NCBI GenBank assembly: GCA_050246915.1
Contig: JBFWVD010000033.1
Coordinates: 1-55,640, forward strand
Source: JBFWVD01 sp050246915
GTDB lineage: Bacteria; Actinomycetota; Acidimicrobiia; Acidimicrobiales; Ilumatobacteraceae
DNA: 55,640 nucleotides
Reading direction: 5' to 3'
Of the stretch, positions 44,533 through 53,376 are shown piece by piece. Positions within the stretch are counted from its first letter, which is position 1. Every line of letters begins with the position of its first letter. A model generated the notes under the pieces. That model did not search any database. It had not been told where the DNA came from and worked only from the letters and a program-made list of their open reading frames with translations. The translations under genes were made by a program, and so were the position numbers.

Positions 44533-46869
44533 TTGCTCACCCTCCTCATCCTCCACCTGGCAGTAGCGCTGATCGCACTGTCGTTCAGCCAGAGACTCGG
44601 TCGCCACGCGTTCCTCGTCACCGCCGTGGCGCCGATCTCCACTGTGCTCTGGGCCATGAGCCAGCTCGCCGCGGTGCGACGCGGGGAGCTGCCCACACAA
44701 TCCATCACGTGGGCACCCGAGCTCGGCGTGTCCCTCGATCTACGCCTCGACGGACTCGGAGTCGTGATGATCGCCCTCGTGTCGGGTGTCGGATCGATGG
44801 TGTTCCTCTATGCACATCAGTACTTCGGTGCGCATTCGCGGTCACCAGCACGTCTCGCGGCCACCCTCGTCGTGTTCGCCGGTGCGATGCTGGGCCTCGT
44901 CCTCGCCGACAACGTGCTGTGGCTCTTCATCTGTTGGGAGCTGACATCGATCACGTCGTATCTGTTGATCGGTCACGAGGACTCCAAAGCAGCGTCGCGA
45001 GCGGCGGCCCAACACGCGCTGTTGGTCACCTCTGCCGGTGGGTTGGCCATGCTCGGCGGGCTCGTGACCCTCGGATCTCAGCGAGGCACCTTCCGCCTCA
45101 GTGAGCTGATCGCCGAACCGGCCACCGGGACCGTCGTCACCGTGTCGGCGGTTCTCATCCTCATGGGGGCGTTCACGAAATCGGCGCAGGTGCCGTTCCA
45201 TGGATGGCTCCCCGGAGCCATGGCGGCATCGACGCCAGTGAGTGCGTACCTGCACTCCGCGGCGATGGTGAAAGCCGGCGTGTTCCTCGTCGCCCGACTC
45301 GGGCCGGCGTTCCGGGATGTCGAGGTGTGGCGCTCCACCGTCGTACTCGTCGGCGCCGCCACCGCAGTGCTCGGCGGGCTCAGAGCGGTCCGGCAGCACG
45401 ACCTCAAGCTGTTGCTCGCGTTCAGCACCGTCAGTCAATTGGGATTGCTCATGATCCTGTTCGGGCTCGGCACCTCACCCGCGTTCATCGCTGGCTCGGC
45501 GCTCTTGCTCGCGCACGGCTTCTTCAAGGCAGCGCTGTTCATGGTGGTCGGCATCATCGATCACCAGGCTCACACCCGCGACCTGCGCCGACTCGGGGCC
45601 ATGGGGCCCCAGTGGCGACCGACGATCGCGGTCGCCGCCGTCAGCGCGGCGTCGATGGCAGGCATCCCGCCGCTCGCCGGGTTCATCGCCAAGGAGGCGG
45701 CCATCGACTCACTGCTCCACGGTGACGCCATCGCCACCTGTGGGCTCATCGGTTTCGTCGGTGCCTCAGTACTCACCGGCGCCTACAGCATTCGCTTCGT
45801 CTGGGGTGCCTTCGTGACGAAGTCGGGGCCCGATCGAGACGGTGAACCGGCGTTGGCCGATCCGCCTCGCATGGCGTTCGCCGCACCGGCCGCAGTATTG
45901 ACGGTGGTGTCCATCGTGAGCGGGTTGTGGCCGCGTCTGTTCGGCGAGCTCGTCGACCTTGCCATCCGTTCGGTCGAGCCGCACGCCCACGCCCACCTCT
46001 CCCTGTGGCATGGATTCAACGCCGCACTGTTCATCTCTGCCGCGGTGATCACCGGTGGCATCGTGCTGTTCCGCTGCCGTCATGCAATCGACCCCATCCA
46101 AGAACGCTTTCGCCCCCGCGTATCGGTGACCGGTGCCTTCGACCGGTGCCTACGAGGCCTCATCGATGTCGCCGATCGCGTGGCAGGGATAGCGCAGCCA
46201 GGCTCGCTGCCCATATACCTGGGTGTCGTTCTACTGACCGCGGTGGCACTTCCTGGATACGCGCTGATCGCGTGGGGTAGCTCGCCGGAGCTACCTGATC
46301 TCGTGCAGGAGCCGGCTCACCTCGCCGTCTCTGCGCTGGTCCTCGGTGGCGCCGTCACCGCGCTGTTGTCCCGCCGGCGTTTCGCGGCCGCCATCTCGCT
46401 CGGCGCGACCGGATACGGCATGACGCTGCTGTTCATCGTCCAAGGCGCTCCGGATCTGGCACTGACGCAGTTCGCGATCGAGACCCTCACCGTCGTGTTG
46501 TTCATGTTGGTGCTTCGATTCCTGCCAGACCGCTTCGATCATCGGGTCGACAGAGCCGGGAGGAGACTCCGTGTCCTCGTATCCGGTGCCGTTGGGGTGT
46601 TCGTGTTCATGATGCTCATGTTCGCCTCAGCGAGTCGGACCGCCCCGCCAGTATCCGAAGAGATGGTCACCCGTTCACTGCCCGATGCCGGTGGGCGCAA
46701 CATCGTCAATGTGATCTTGGTCGACTTCCGGGGGCTCGACACGCTCGGTGAGATCACGGTGCTCGCCGTCGCCGCGATCGGGGCGGTCTCTCTGGCGCGT
46801 GTACGGCGGACGGAACGGACGGACCCGATGGGCGACGAGTCGCTCACCAACGGCTTCGAGGACGCGTGA
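44533..46869 (+). CDS. mrpA: Na+/H+ antiporter subunit MrpA
   Basis: About 778 residues if the TTG at 44533 (GGGAG just upstream) is the start; the frame opens at 44437. A NuoL/M-type membrane core (WELTSITSYLLIGHE, KSAQVPFHGWLPGAMAASTPVSAYLHSAAMVKAGVFLVAR, HGFFKAALFMVVGIIDH) is followed by the MrpA-specific C-terminal helices (QGAPDLALTQFAIETLTVVLFMLVLRFLP and a MrpB-like segment, DTLGEITVLAVAAIG). The lysine and glutamate residues of the proton path are present. It is the largest subunit of the multi-subunit cation/proton antiporter. TGATG overlap with mrpB. Near match to the GTCAA motif at 45434. Confidence 0.93.
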   Translation: MLTLLILHLAVALIALSFSQRLGRHAFLVTAVAPISTVLWAMSQLAAVRRGELPTQSITWAPELGVSLDLRLDGLGVVMIALVSGVGSMVFLYAHQYFGAHSRSPARLAATLVVFAGAMLGLVLADNVLWLFICWELTSITSYLLIGHEDSKAASRAAAQHALLVTSAGGLAMLGGLVTLGSQRGTFRLSELIAEPATGTVVTVSAVLILMGAFTKSAQVPFHGWLPGAMAASTPVSAYLHSAAMVKAGVFLVARLGPAFRDVEVWRSTVVLVGAATAVLGGLRAVRQHDLKLLLAFSTVSQLGLLMILFGLGTSPAFIAGSALLLAHGFFKAALFMVVGIIDHQAHTRDLRRLGAMGPQWRPTIAVAAVSAASMAGIPPLAGFIAKEAAIDSLLHGDAIATCGLIGFVGASVLTGAYSIRFVWGAFVTKSGPDRDGEPALADPPRMAFAAPAAVLTVVSIVSGLWPRLFGELVDLAIRSVEPHAHAHLSLWHGFNAALFISAAVITGGIVLFRCRHAIDPIQERFRPRVSVTGAFDRCLRGLIDVADRVAGIAQPGSLPIYLGVVLLTAVALPGYALIAWGSSPELPDLVQEPAHLAVSALVLGGAVTALLSRRRFAAAISLGATGYGMTLLFIVQGAPDLALTQFAIETLTVVLFMLVLRFLPDRFDHRVDRAGRRLRVLVSGAVGVFVFMMLMFASASRTAPPVSEEMVTRSLPDAGGRNIVNVILVDFRGLDTLGEITVLAVAAIGAVSLARVRRTERTDPMGDESLTNGFEDA

Positions 46870-47324
46870 TGCGCCACTCGCTCATCTTGTCGTGGACGGC
46901 GCGAGTCATCTATCGCCCAGCGATCGTGTTCGCCCTCTACCTGCTCGTTGCGGGACACAACCGACCTGGCGGCGGTTTCGTAGGAGGGCTCGTAGCCGGC
47001 ATCGCCATTTCACTTCGATTCGTTGCCGGCGGCGTGGCAGAGATCCGCGACGCGGTCCGAACACCTGCATGGATGCCACTCGGGGTGGGTATGACACTCG
47101 CTTCGGCAACGTCCATCGCGCCGATGCTCTTCGGCGGCGCCGTCCTCGAGTCCGAGAAGTACGAGTGGTCGTTGCCCGTGTTCGGCACAGTGAAGACAAC
47201 CACCGCGCTGCCCTTCGACATCGGTGTCTTCCTCGTCGTCATCGGACTTGTGCTGATGATGTTCGAAGCTTTCGGAGAGCCACCAGCGGACTCAGCGGAC
47301 GCCTCGATGGAGGACCGACCATGA
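46869..47324 (+). CDS. mrpB: Na+/H+ antiporter subunit MrpB
   Basis: 151 residues. GHNRPGGGFVGGLVAGIAISLRFVAGG is the MrpB signature. Four membrane helices are expected. The ATG at 46869 shares a base with the mrpA stop; a GTG directly before it is possible. A Ser/Asp-rich tail follows the last helix. Confidence 0.92.
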   Translation: MRHSLILSWTARVIYRPAIVFALYLLVAGHNRPGGGFVGGLVAGIAISLRFVAGGVAEIRDAVRTPAWMPLGVGMTLASATSIAPMLFGGAVLESEKYEWSLPVFGTVKTTTALPFDIGVFLVVIGLVLMMFEAFGEPPADSADASMEDRP

Positions 47325-47695
47325 GCGTGTTGCTGGCCGCATCGACGGCGCTCCTGTTCTCGATCGGCACATACATGATCACTCAGCGGCGCCTCAGCCG
47401 AATCGTGATCGGTTTCGGTCTGCTCGGGCACGGGGCGAACTTGATGCTGATGCTGTCCGCCGGAGAGCGGGGTCGACCGGCATTCATCGGTAGCACCGGC
47501 GACGGTCGCTTCACCGATCCCCTCCCACAGGCCATGGCGCTGACCGCGATCGTGATCACCTTCGGCGTCACCGTGTTCCTCCTCGCGCTCGCCTATCGGA
47601 GCTGGGTGGTCTCTCATGACGACGAGGTGGAGGACGACGTCGAGGACCGCCGAATCGCCCGCAACACCGACGAGGATTGGCAGGACCGAACGTGA
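47321..47695 (+). CDS. mrpC: Na+/H+ antiporter subunit MrpC
   Basis: 124 residues, NuoK-like, three helices: VLLAASTALLFSIGTYMITQRRLSRIVIGFGLLGHGANLMLML and DPLPQAMALTAIVITFGVTVFLLALAYR. The acidic, charged C-terminus (DDEVEDDVEDRR) is longer than usual. ATGA overlap with mrpB and GTGA overlap with mrpD. Confidence 0.94.
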   Translation: MSVLLAASTALLFSIGTYMITQRRLSRIVIGFGLLGHGANLMLMLSAGERGRPAFIGSTGDGRFTDPLPQAMALTAIVITFGVTVFLLALAYRSWVVSHDDEVEDDVEDRRIARNTDEDWQDRT

Positions 47696-49182
47696 ACCAG
47701 GTGATCGCACTCCCGGTTGCGCTCCCGCTCCTCGGCGCTGGCATATCCATCGTGTTCGGACGCTGGCGCTCGGTGCAGCGGATCATCGCCATCTCGATCC
47801 TGTCGACGACCACCGTGTTGGCCATCGTGCTCGCCGTCCACGTCGACCGTCACGGAACGTCGGTGGCGCAGGCGGGCGGTTGGCCCGCCCCGCTGGGGAT
47901 CACGCTCGTCGCTGATCGTCTGGCCACGTTGATGCTGGCCATCTCGGCGATCGTCCAACTCTTCGTGCTGATCTATGCCATCGGTCAAGGTGGACCCGAA
48001 CGAGCCCACGTGGGTTTCCATCCCGTCTACCTCGTGCTGTGCGCAGGGGTCGGGTTGGCGTTCCTCACCGGCGACCTCTTCAACCTGTTCGTCGCTTTCG
48101 AGGTGATGCTGACTGCCAGCTACGTGCTGCTCACCCTGGGCGGCAGGGCAACACAAGTTCGAACCGGAATGACCTACGTGGTGGTGAGCCTGCTCGCCTC
48201 GACGTTGTTCCTCATGACCTTGGCGCTCGTGTACATGGCTACCGGCACGGTGAACCTTGCACAGCTCAGCGACCGAATGGGTGATCTGCCCGACGGTGTG
48301 CGTCAAGCGTTCGGCTTGTTGCTCATCGCTGTGTTCGGAGTCAAGGCGGCGATCTTCCCGTTGTACTTCTGGCTCCCCGACAGCTATCCGACCGCACCCT
48401 CGCCAATCACTGCGGTGTTCGCGGGCCTGCTCACGAAGGTGGGTGTCTACGCGATCATCCGCACGCAGACGCTCCTCGTGCTCCCGAGCGACCGTCCTGG
48501 AACCCTGCTCCTGATCGTGGCCGGGGCGACGATGATCGTGGGGGTGCTCGGCGCCATCGCCCAGAACGACGTCAAGCGCGTCCTTTCGTTCCACATCGTC
48601 AGCCAGATCGGATACATGGTGATGGGGCTGGGCCTGTTCACCGTCGCTGGCCTCGCGGGAGCGATCCTCTACATCACCCATCACATCGTCGTGAAGACCA
48701 CCTTGTTCCTCACGTCCGGCCTGATCGAACGAACCGCCCGCACCGGGCGGCTGGCCCGAATGGAAGGACTGGCCCACGAGCTACCGGTACTCGCCGTGCT
48801 CTTCCTCGTGCCGGCGTGGAGTTTGGCCGGACTTCCACCGTTCTCGGGATTCTTCGCCAAACTCGCATTGGTGCGCGCCGGGATCGATGCCGACCAGTAC
48901 GCCATCGTTGCCGTGAGCCTCGTGGTGAGTCTTCTGACCCTGTTCTCCATGACGAAGATCTGGACCAACGCGTTCTGGGGGGAGAGCTACGGCGATGGGC
49001 ATCGCCCGCTGGTGGTCGAGAGCCGCCTGGGTCCACCGGTCATCATGACCTGCGCAACAGCCGCGCTGGCCAGCATCAGCATCGCCATCGGGGTGATGGC
49101 CGGCCCGTTGTATCGGTACTCCGAACGCGTCGCGGCCGAACTGCTCCAGAGCGGCCAGTACGTCGGGGCGGTGCTTGGATGA
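47692..49182 (+). CDS. mrpD: Na+/H+ antiporter subunit MrpD
   Basis: 496 residues from a GTG with AGGA six bases upstream that overlaps the mrpC stop. NuoN/M-like: GDLFNLFVAFEVMLTASYVLLTLGG, FGVKAAIFPLYFWLPDSYPTAPSPITAVFAGLLTKVGVYAIIRT, NDVKRVLSFHIVSQIGYMVMGLG, HHIVVKTTLFLTSGLIER. The key Lys and Glu of the proton channel are conserved. It forms the second antiporter-like channel beside MrpA. Confidence 0.95.
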   Translation: MNQVIALPVALPLLGAGISIVFGRWRSVQRIIAISILSTTTVLAIVLAVHVDRHGTSVAQAGGWPAPLGITLVADRLATLMLAISAIVQLFVLIYAIGQGGPERAHVGFHPVYLVLCAGVGLAFLTGDLFNLFVAFEVMLTASYVLLTLGGRATQVRTGMTYVVVSLLASTLFLMTLALVYMATGTVNLAQLSDRMGDLPDGVRQAFGLLLIAVFGVKAAIFPLYFWLPDSYPTAPSPITAVFAGLLTKVGVYAIIRTQTLLVLPSDRPGTLLLIVAGATMIVGVLGAIAQNDVKRVLSFHIVSQIGYMVMGLGLFTVAGLAGAILYITHHIVVKTTLFLTSGLIERTARTGRLARMEGLAHELPVLAVLFLVPAWSLAGLPPFSGFFAKLALVRAGIDADQYAIVAVSLVVSLLTLFSMTKIWTNAFWGESYGDGHRPLVVESRLGPPVIMTCATAALASISIAIGVMAGPLYRYSERVAAELLQSGQYVGAVLG

Positions 49183-49703
49183 AGGTGCTGTTCAACATCA
49201 TCGTTCTGACAGGGCTGTGGATCGCGCTGTGGGGTGATCTCAGCGCGGGGAACGTGCTCGGCGGCGTGCTCGTCGCAATGGTCGTCTTGGCGATCGCACC
49301 GATAGGTCGTGCCACCGCACCACTGTCGGCTCGCCCCATCGCCGTCACGCGACTCGGTCTGAGGTTCCTGTGGGATCTCGTCGTCGCCAGTATCGAGGTT
49401 TCGGCCGTGGTCATCCGGCCTCGAACCGTTGTGGAATCGACCATCGTCGCAGTTCCCTTGTCGACGGCATCAGAGACGATCGCGACCATTGTCGCCAACA
49501 TGGTGAGCCTCACACCAGGAACCCTGACGTTGGACGCACGCCACGATCCGCCAACCCTCTACATCCATGTGCTCGATGCTCGTCACCGCGACCGCGTCAT
49601 CGCCGACGTGCAAGCGCTCGAGAACCGCGTGTCGAGAGCGTTGGGGGTGGCTCGACCATCGGGTCCCATTGCCCACCTCGGGCACGAGGAGAGCGCGCCA
49701 TGA
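49179..49703 (+). CDS. mrpE: Na+/H+ antiporter subunit MrpE
   Basis: 174 residues. Two N-terminal helices (LFNIIVLTGLWIALWGDLSAGNVLGGVLVAMVVLAI), then a hydrophilic domain of the MnhE type with ANMVSLTPGTLTLDAR and LYIHVLDAR. ATGA overlaps on both sides confirm tight coupling. MrpE is needed for full complex stability. Confidence 0.93.
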   Translation: MKVLFNIIVLTGLWIALWGDLSAGNVLGGVLVAMVVLAIAPIGRATAPLSARPIAVTRLGLRFLWDLVVASIEVSAVVIRPRTVVESTIVAVPLSTASETIATIVANMVSLTPGTLTLDARHDPPTLYIHVLDARHRDRVIADVQALENRVSRALGVARPSGPIAHLGHEESAP

Positions 49704-49960
49704 TCACGGTGACCTTTGTTGCGTTGGCGGCTGCTGGCGCGCTGTTCCTCGTATCGCTCATGCGTGATCGGTCACTGGCCGGCCGGGTGATCGCGCTCGA
49801 CGGCATCGTGACCGTTCTCGCTGCAGCGATCGCAGTGGAAGCGGCGAGAACCCGATCCGGCATCTTCCTCGACGCCATCGTCATCGTTGCTCTCGTGGGG
49901 TTCGTGGCAACGTCCGCTGCAGCTCGGTATGTCGAGCGCCGAGGAGCACACCATGACTGA
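49700..49960 (+). CDS. mrpF: Na+/H+ antiporter subunit MrpF
   Basis: 86 residues with three helices; RDRSLAGRVIALDGIVTVLAA and DAIVIVALVGFVATSAAARYV match the MrpF/PhaF pattern. The 3' end overlaps mrpG by eight bases. Confidence 0.92.
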   Translation: MITVTFVALAAAGALFLVSLMRDRSLAGRVIALDGIVTVLAAAIAVEAARTRSGIFLDAIVIVALVGFVATSAAARYVERRGAHHD

Positions 49961-50270
49961 CGCGATCGGTGAAGTGGTGATGATGCTCGGCGCAGGGTTC
50001 ATCGTCCTCGCCGCCATCGGAATGCACCGTTTCGGCGGCGACGTGCTGGCACGCATGCATGCTGCAACCAAGGCACCGACCTTGGGCCTTCTCCTCGTGG
50101 GCACCGGCGCCGCACTCCGGTTGGGAGGAACCGGTTCGACCGTGAAGATCCTCCTGGCGATCGGCCTGGTGTTTCTCACCGCACCGGTTGGCGCGCATCT
50201 CATCGGACGCGCCGCGTACGGGCGGGGCGACTCTGGCAACGCCCCGCTGGACGACATCGACACGACCTGA
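49953..50270 (+). CDS. mrpG: Na+/H+ antiporter subunit MrpG
   Basis: 105 residues; ATG at 49953 inside the end of mrpF. Blocks GEVVMMLGAGFIVLAAIGMHRFGGDVLARMHAATKAPTLGLLLVGTG and FLTAPVGAHLIGRAAY are the MrpG signature. It closes the complete seven-gene operon. A GTCAA-N6-TTGAC hairpin follows 37 bases downstream. Confidence 0.94.
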   Translation: MTDAIGEVVMMLGAGFIVLAAIGMHRFGGDVLARMHAATKAPTLGLLLVGTGAALRLGGTGSTVKILLAIGLVFLTAPVGAHLIGRAAYGRGDSGNAPLDDIDTT

Positions 50271-50306
50271 CCGCGCAATACCAACCACTCGAGCAACGTT
50301 CGTGGC

Positions 50307-50326
50307 GTGTCAACCCTCTTTGACGT
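50307..50326. repeat. GTGTCAA-N6-TTGACGT hairpin after mrpG
   Basis: Core GTCAA-N6-TTGAC conserved, spacer CCCTCT, outer bases not fully paired. It lies in the convergent gap between mrpG and amt. Confidence 0.65.
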
Positions 50327-50521
50327 GAACAGCCATGGCGTCGGCGGCAGCAATGGCGTCCGCGGCAGCTCGATCGACCGGCAGCCCAACGACAGGCCGG
50401 TCACCGCCGCGCGCGGCACCAACTGATCGGAGTCCTTCCAGGTACGACGCGGATCAGTTCTGCGAACCGTCCATGCCGGACGTCAATTTTGGTTGCTGCA
50501 AGATGTGTTGCCAAGAACGAA

Positions 50522-50559
50522 ACGGGGGGAGGCGACCGGTGAGGGCCACCTCCCCCCGT
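50522..50559 (-). terminator. 11-bp stem terminator after amt
   Basis: ACGGGGGGAGG (50522-50532) pairs with CCTCCCCCCGT (50549-50559) across 16 bases. It begins 27 bases past the amt stop on the minus strand. Confidence 0.75.
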
Positions 50560-50585
50560 CGAGGAGAATGCGGTGATCGCCGAGC

Positions 50586-52130
50586 TCAGTCGGAGCTGGA
50601 CGACACGCCGCCCAGGGCTCCGGAGAACTCGGGGTAGGCCTGGACGCCCATCTCGGGAATGTCGAGGCCGACGATCTCGTCCTCTTCCTTGGAGCGGATG
50701 CCGCCCTTGGTGAGCGTGTCCTGGATCTTGAAGAAGGCGAAGGCCACACCGAAGATGACGGTGACGAGCACGAGCACGCCGATGGCCTGAGCGGCCAGCT
50801 GGCCACCACCGATGCTGAAGTCGTAGAAGATGCCGGTGACACCCTTGCCCGAGGTCGCTGCCTTGCCGTTGGTGGTGCCGTTCCAGCCTGCACCGTAGTT
50901 GCCGTTGGAGAAGATGCCGACGGCGAGCACACCGAACAGACCGTTGACACCGTGGACGGCGATGGCGCCGACCGGATCGTCGATCTTGAACTTCCGCTCG
51001 ATGATGAACACGGCCTCGATGCAGAGCACGGCGGCGATCGCTCCGATGAGAGCAGCGGCCCACGGCGACACGAAGGCGCACGGTGCAGTGATGGCCACGA
51101 GGCCGGCGAGCATGCCGTTGACCATCATGCCCGGGTCGGGCTTTCCGGTCCGGACCGTGATCCAGAACATGCCAATGGTGCCTCCGAGGGCCGCCGCGAT
51201 GCCGGTGTTGGCGGCAACGGTGGCGAACTGCACGTCGGTGGCGGCGAAGGTCGAGGCGGCGTTGAAGCCGAACCAACCGAACAGCAGGATGAACGTGCCC
51301 AGCATGGCCATCGGAATGTGATGGCCCGGGAGGGCGCGGGGCTTGCCGTCCTTACCGAACTTGCCGATACGAGGTCCGAGAACGAGCGAACCAGCGAGAG
51401 CCGCCACACCACCTGCTGCGTGCACCACGCCCGAGCCGGCGAAGTCGACGTAGCCGAGGCCGAGCTTGCCCGAGTTGCCGAGCTGACTCAGCCAGCCGCC
51501 GCCCCAGGTCCACGCCGCGAACAGCGGGTAGTAGATGGCGCCGCAGAACAGGCCCCAGACCACGAAGCTGTTCCACTTCCAACGCTCGGCCATCGAGCCG
51601 GTCGGGATCGTGGCCGTGGTGTCCATGAAGGCCACCATGTAGAGGAAGAACCCGAGCAATGCCGGGGTGGCACCGCTGCCGAGGTGGTCCCAGCCGTGGA
51701 ACAGGAACTTCCAGTTGCCGCTGCCGATCAGCGCATCCGACGTACCGTCACTGTTCACGCTCATGGCAGTGTCGAGTCCGAACGCGGAGTAGCTGAAGCC
51801 ACCAAAGGCCAAGGGGAAGCCCACGAAGAGGAACCCGACGAAGCCGAGGCCGAAGATTGCGAAGTTGGTGCTCACGACGTGGGCGGCATGCTTGGCCCGG
51901 CAGAAGCCTGTCTCGACGAGGGCGAAGCCAGCCTGCATGAAGATCACCAGCGCGGCGCCGATGATCACCCACAGCAAGTTGGTGGCGGTACCGAGCGACG
52001 TGACCGCATCACTGACCTCGGTGACCGTGGGTTCGGCGTCCTGGGCGAAGGCCGAGCCCGCCATGGCCAAGGTGGCTACGGCGGTGAGCGCCGTGCCGAC
52101 GAGCAGGTGCTTGCCTTTCAGGGAGATCAC
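50586..52130 (-). CDS. amt: ammonium transporter Amt
   Basis: 514 residues from a GTG with AAAGGG five bases upstream. An ATG at 52166 that overlaps the glnK stop (TGATG) would add 12 residues and is the alternative. A signal peptide (KHLLVGTALTAVATLAMAGSAFAQ) precedes eleven helices. Amt blocks: WVIIGAALVIFMQAGFALVETG, DFAGSGVVHAAGGVAALAGSLVLGPR, NAASTF, and the twin pore histidines with VHAAGG and AVHGVNGLFGVLAVGIF. The cytosolic tail EEDEIVGLDIPEMGVQAYPEF is the GlnK-contact region. It conducts ammonium and is gated by GlnK. Confidence 0.96.
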   Translation of the reverse strand: MISLKGKHLLVGTALTAVATLAMAGSAFAQDAEPTVTEVSDAVTSLGTATNLLWVIIGAALVIFMQAGFALVETGFCRAKHAAHVVSTNFAIFGLGFVGFLFVGFPLAFGGFSYSAFGLDTAMSVNSDGTSDALIGSGNWKFLFHGWDHLGSGATPALLGFFLYMVAFMDTTATIPTGSMAERWKWNSFVVWGLFCGAIYYPLFAAWTWGGGWLSQLGNSGKLGLGYVDFAGSGVVHAAGGVAALAGSLVLGPRIGKFGKDGKPRALPGHHIPMAMLGTFILLFGWFGFNAASTFAATDVQFATVAANTGIAAALGGTIGMFWITVRTGKPDPGMMVNGMLAGLVAITAPCAFVSPWAAALIGAIAAVLCIEAVFIIERKFKIDDPVGAIAVHGVNGLFGVLAVGIFSNGNYGAGWNGTTNGKAATSGKGVTGIFYDFSIGGGQLAAQAIGVLVLVTVIFGVAFAFFKIQDTLTKGGIRSKEEDEIVGLDIPEMGVQAYPEFSGALGGVSSSSD

Positions 52131-52165
52131 GTGATCCCTTTCAGAGTTGTTGGTGTGGGTCAGCA

Positions 52166-52507
52166 TCAGATGGCGTCCGTTCCCATCTCACCGGTACGGA
52201 TGCGGACGAGGCGCTCGACGCTCGTCGCCCAGATCTTCCCGTCGCCGATCTTCCCGGTCTTCGCCGCTTCGGCGATGGTGTCGATGACCTTGTCCAGGTC
52301 GGCTTCGTCGACGACGAGCTCGATCTTCACCTTGGGCAGGAAATCGACGGTGTACTCCGCCCCTCGGTAGGTCTCGGTCTTGCCGCCTTGGCGACCGAAA
52401 CCTTTCACCTCGCTGGCGGTCAAACCCAAGATCCCGGCGGAGCGAAGGGCATCCTTCACGTCCTCGAGCTTGTGGGGTTTGATGATGGCTGTTACGAGCT
52501 TGAGCAT
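52166..52507 (-). CDS. glnK: nitrogen regulatory PII protein GlnK
   Basis: 113 residues. PII signatures: KLVTAIIKPHKLEDVKDAL, the T-loop GGKTETYRGAEYTVDFLPKVKIELVV with Tyr47 and Tyr52 (actinobacterial GlnK is adenylylated on the T-loop Tyr), and the C-terminal GKIGDGKIWATSVERLVRIRTGE. It binds ATP, ADP and 2-oxoglutarate and blocks Amt when nitrogen is plentiful. It is the first gene of glnK-amt; the upstream 11-bp-phased repeat is its likely control site. Confidence 0.97.
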   Translation of the reverse strand: MLKLVTAIIKPHKLEDVKDALRSAGILGLTASEVKGFGRQGGKTETYRGAEYTVDFLPKVKIELVVDEADLDKVIDTIAEAAKTGKIGDGKIWATSVERLVRIRTGEMGTDAI

Positions 52508-52591
52508 TCGGCCTCCTGATACGGGTACTTCGCAGTTCCGAGGCGCCGTTGCTCTGCGGACCTGACCGGTTCCTGACCGTAAGCAGGGGTC

Positions 52592-52662
52592 GTTTCTTGC
52601 CTGTGAGGTGGCTGTTACGCCTCCCCGACGGCTCGATTACATGAAGCCGTCGCGGGTGTTAC
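52592..52662 (-). promoter_or_regulatory. 11-bp-phased direct-repeat operator upstream of glnK-amt
   Basis: Read on the minus strand, 5-base half-sites separated by exactly six bases follow one another: GTAAC, GACGG, GTAAT, GTCGG, GTAAC, CTCAC, GAAAC. The GTAAC/GTAAT/GTAAC copies lie at 22-bp intervals. This is the phasing of GlnR boxes (gTnAC-n6-GaAAC) and of OmpR-family binding in general. It starts in the stop codon of the winged-helix gene and ends 85 bases before glnK. Confidence 0.6.
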
Positions 52663-53174
52663 GCCTCACGCGCGCTCTGGTGACGTGAATCTGAACGCTC
52701 GAGCAGATATCCACGCGACCGGACGGTCTTGATCGACAGACCGACCGATCCCAGGCGTCGCCGCAGACGCAGCATGTGCACGTCGAGCGCATTGCGACCT
52801 GGAGCACCCTCGGGCCAGCCCGCAGTGGCCAACTGCTCACGGCTCACGACTGCACCGAAGCGCTCCAGGAGGATCTCCACGATGCGAGCCTCGACGGGGG
52901 GCAGTGATGTCCACAGTCCGCTGTGGCGGATCACCCCGTCGTCATCGAGCGACGGGAGCGACGGTTCCTTGGAGTTGCTGCGCCGCGACAGTGTCGACAG
53001 TCGAGCTTGCACTTCTGCCTCGTCAGCGGGGACGCGCACCCAATCCTCGAGCGTGTCGACCACCTCGGGCGGACTCGCGCCGGACTCCACGAGGAGCAGA
53101 CGCGGCGTTCCCGCTACTGCGAGACGCTCCCGTCGATCTTCTTCACCTGGCCAGCGAACGAGGACGACATCCAT
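52659..53174 (-). CDS. winged-helix regulator with reduced receiver, near glnK-amt
   Basis: 171 residues from the ATG at 53174; a GTG at 53207 is the alternative. The C-terminal 95 residues form an OmpR/PhoB-type winged helix: SLPPVEARIVEILLERFGAVVSREQLATAGWPEG, then ALDVHMLRLRRRLGSVGLSIKTVRSRGYLLE. The N-terminal 65 residues (VVLVRWPGEEDRRERLAVAGTPRLLLVE...DEAEVQARL) are too short for a receiver and lack the phospho-Asp. The layout recalls GlnR, which has an unphosphorylated receiver and controls nitrogen genes, but this protein is 100 residues shorter. Its location directly before the phased operator supports a nitrogen role. Confidence 0.8.
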   Translation of the reverse strand: MDVVLVRWPGEEDRRERLAVAGTPRLLLVESGASPPEVVDTLEDWVRVPADEAEVQARLSTLSRRSNSKEPSLPSLDDDGVIRHSGLWTSLPPVEARIVEILLERFGAVVSREQLATAGWPEGAPGRNALDVHMLRLRRRLGSVGLSIKTVRSRGYLLERSDSRHQSAREA

Positions 53175-53376
53175 GACACGATCGACCGTAGGGACGAGAT
53201 GTTGCACCAGTGTTTCGTCCCGATGAAGCGAACCGGACGAATGTCGAGGTGCTCCTCGACAGTGTTCTCCGTACGCCAGCGGCCCGCTCGGCCCGGCCGA
53301 GCTCGCTCCGGCGTTCTCGTTGCCCCGCCCGCCCAGCCCGGTCGCCGGCCCGCCCAGCCCCGCCCGCTCCGGCGTT

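Larger units (their letters stand above)
50271..50585. other. 315-base convergent gap between mrpG and amt
   Basis: No gene. It holds the GTGTCAA-N6-TTGACGT hairpin (50307-50326), a near match to the same motif (GTCAA-N6-TTGC at 50482-50496) and the amt terminator (50522-50559). Confidence 0.7.
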
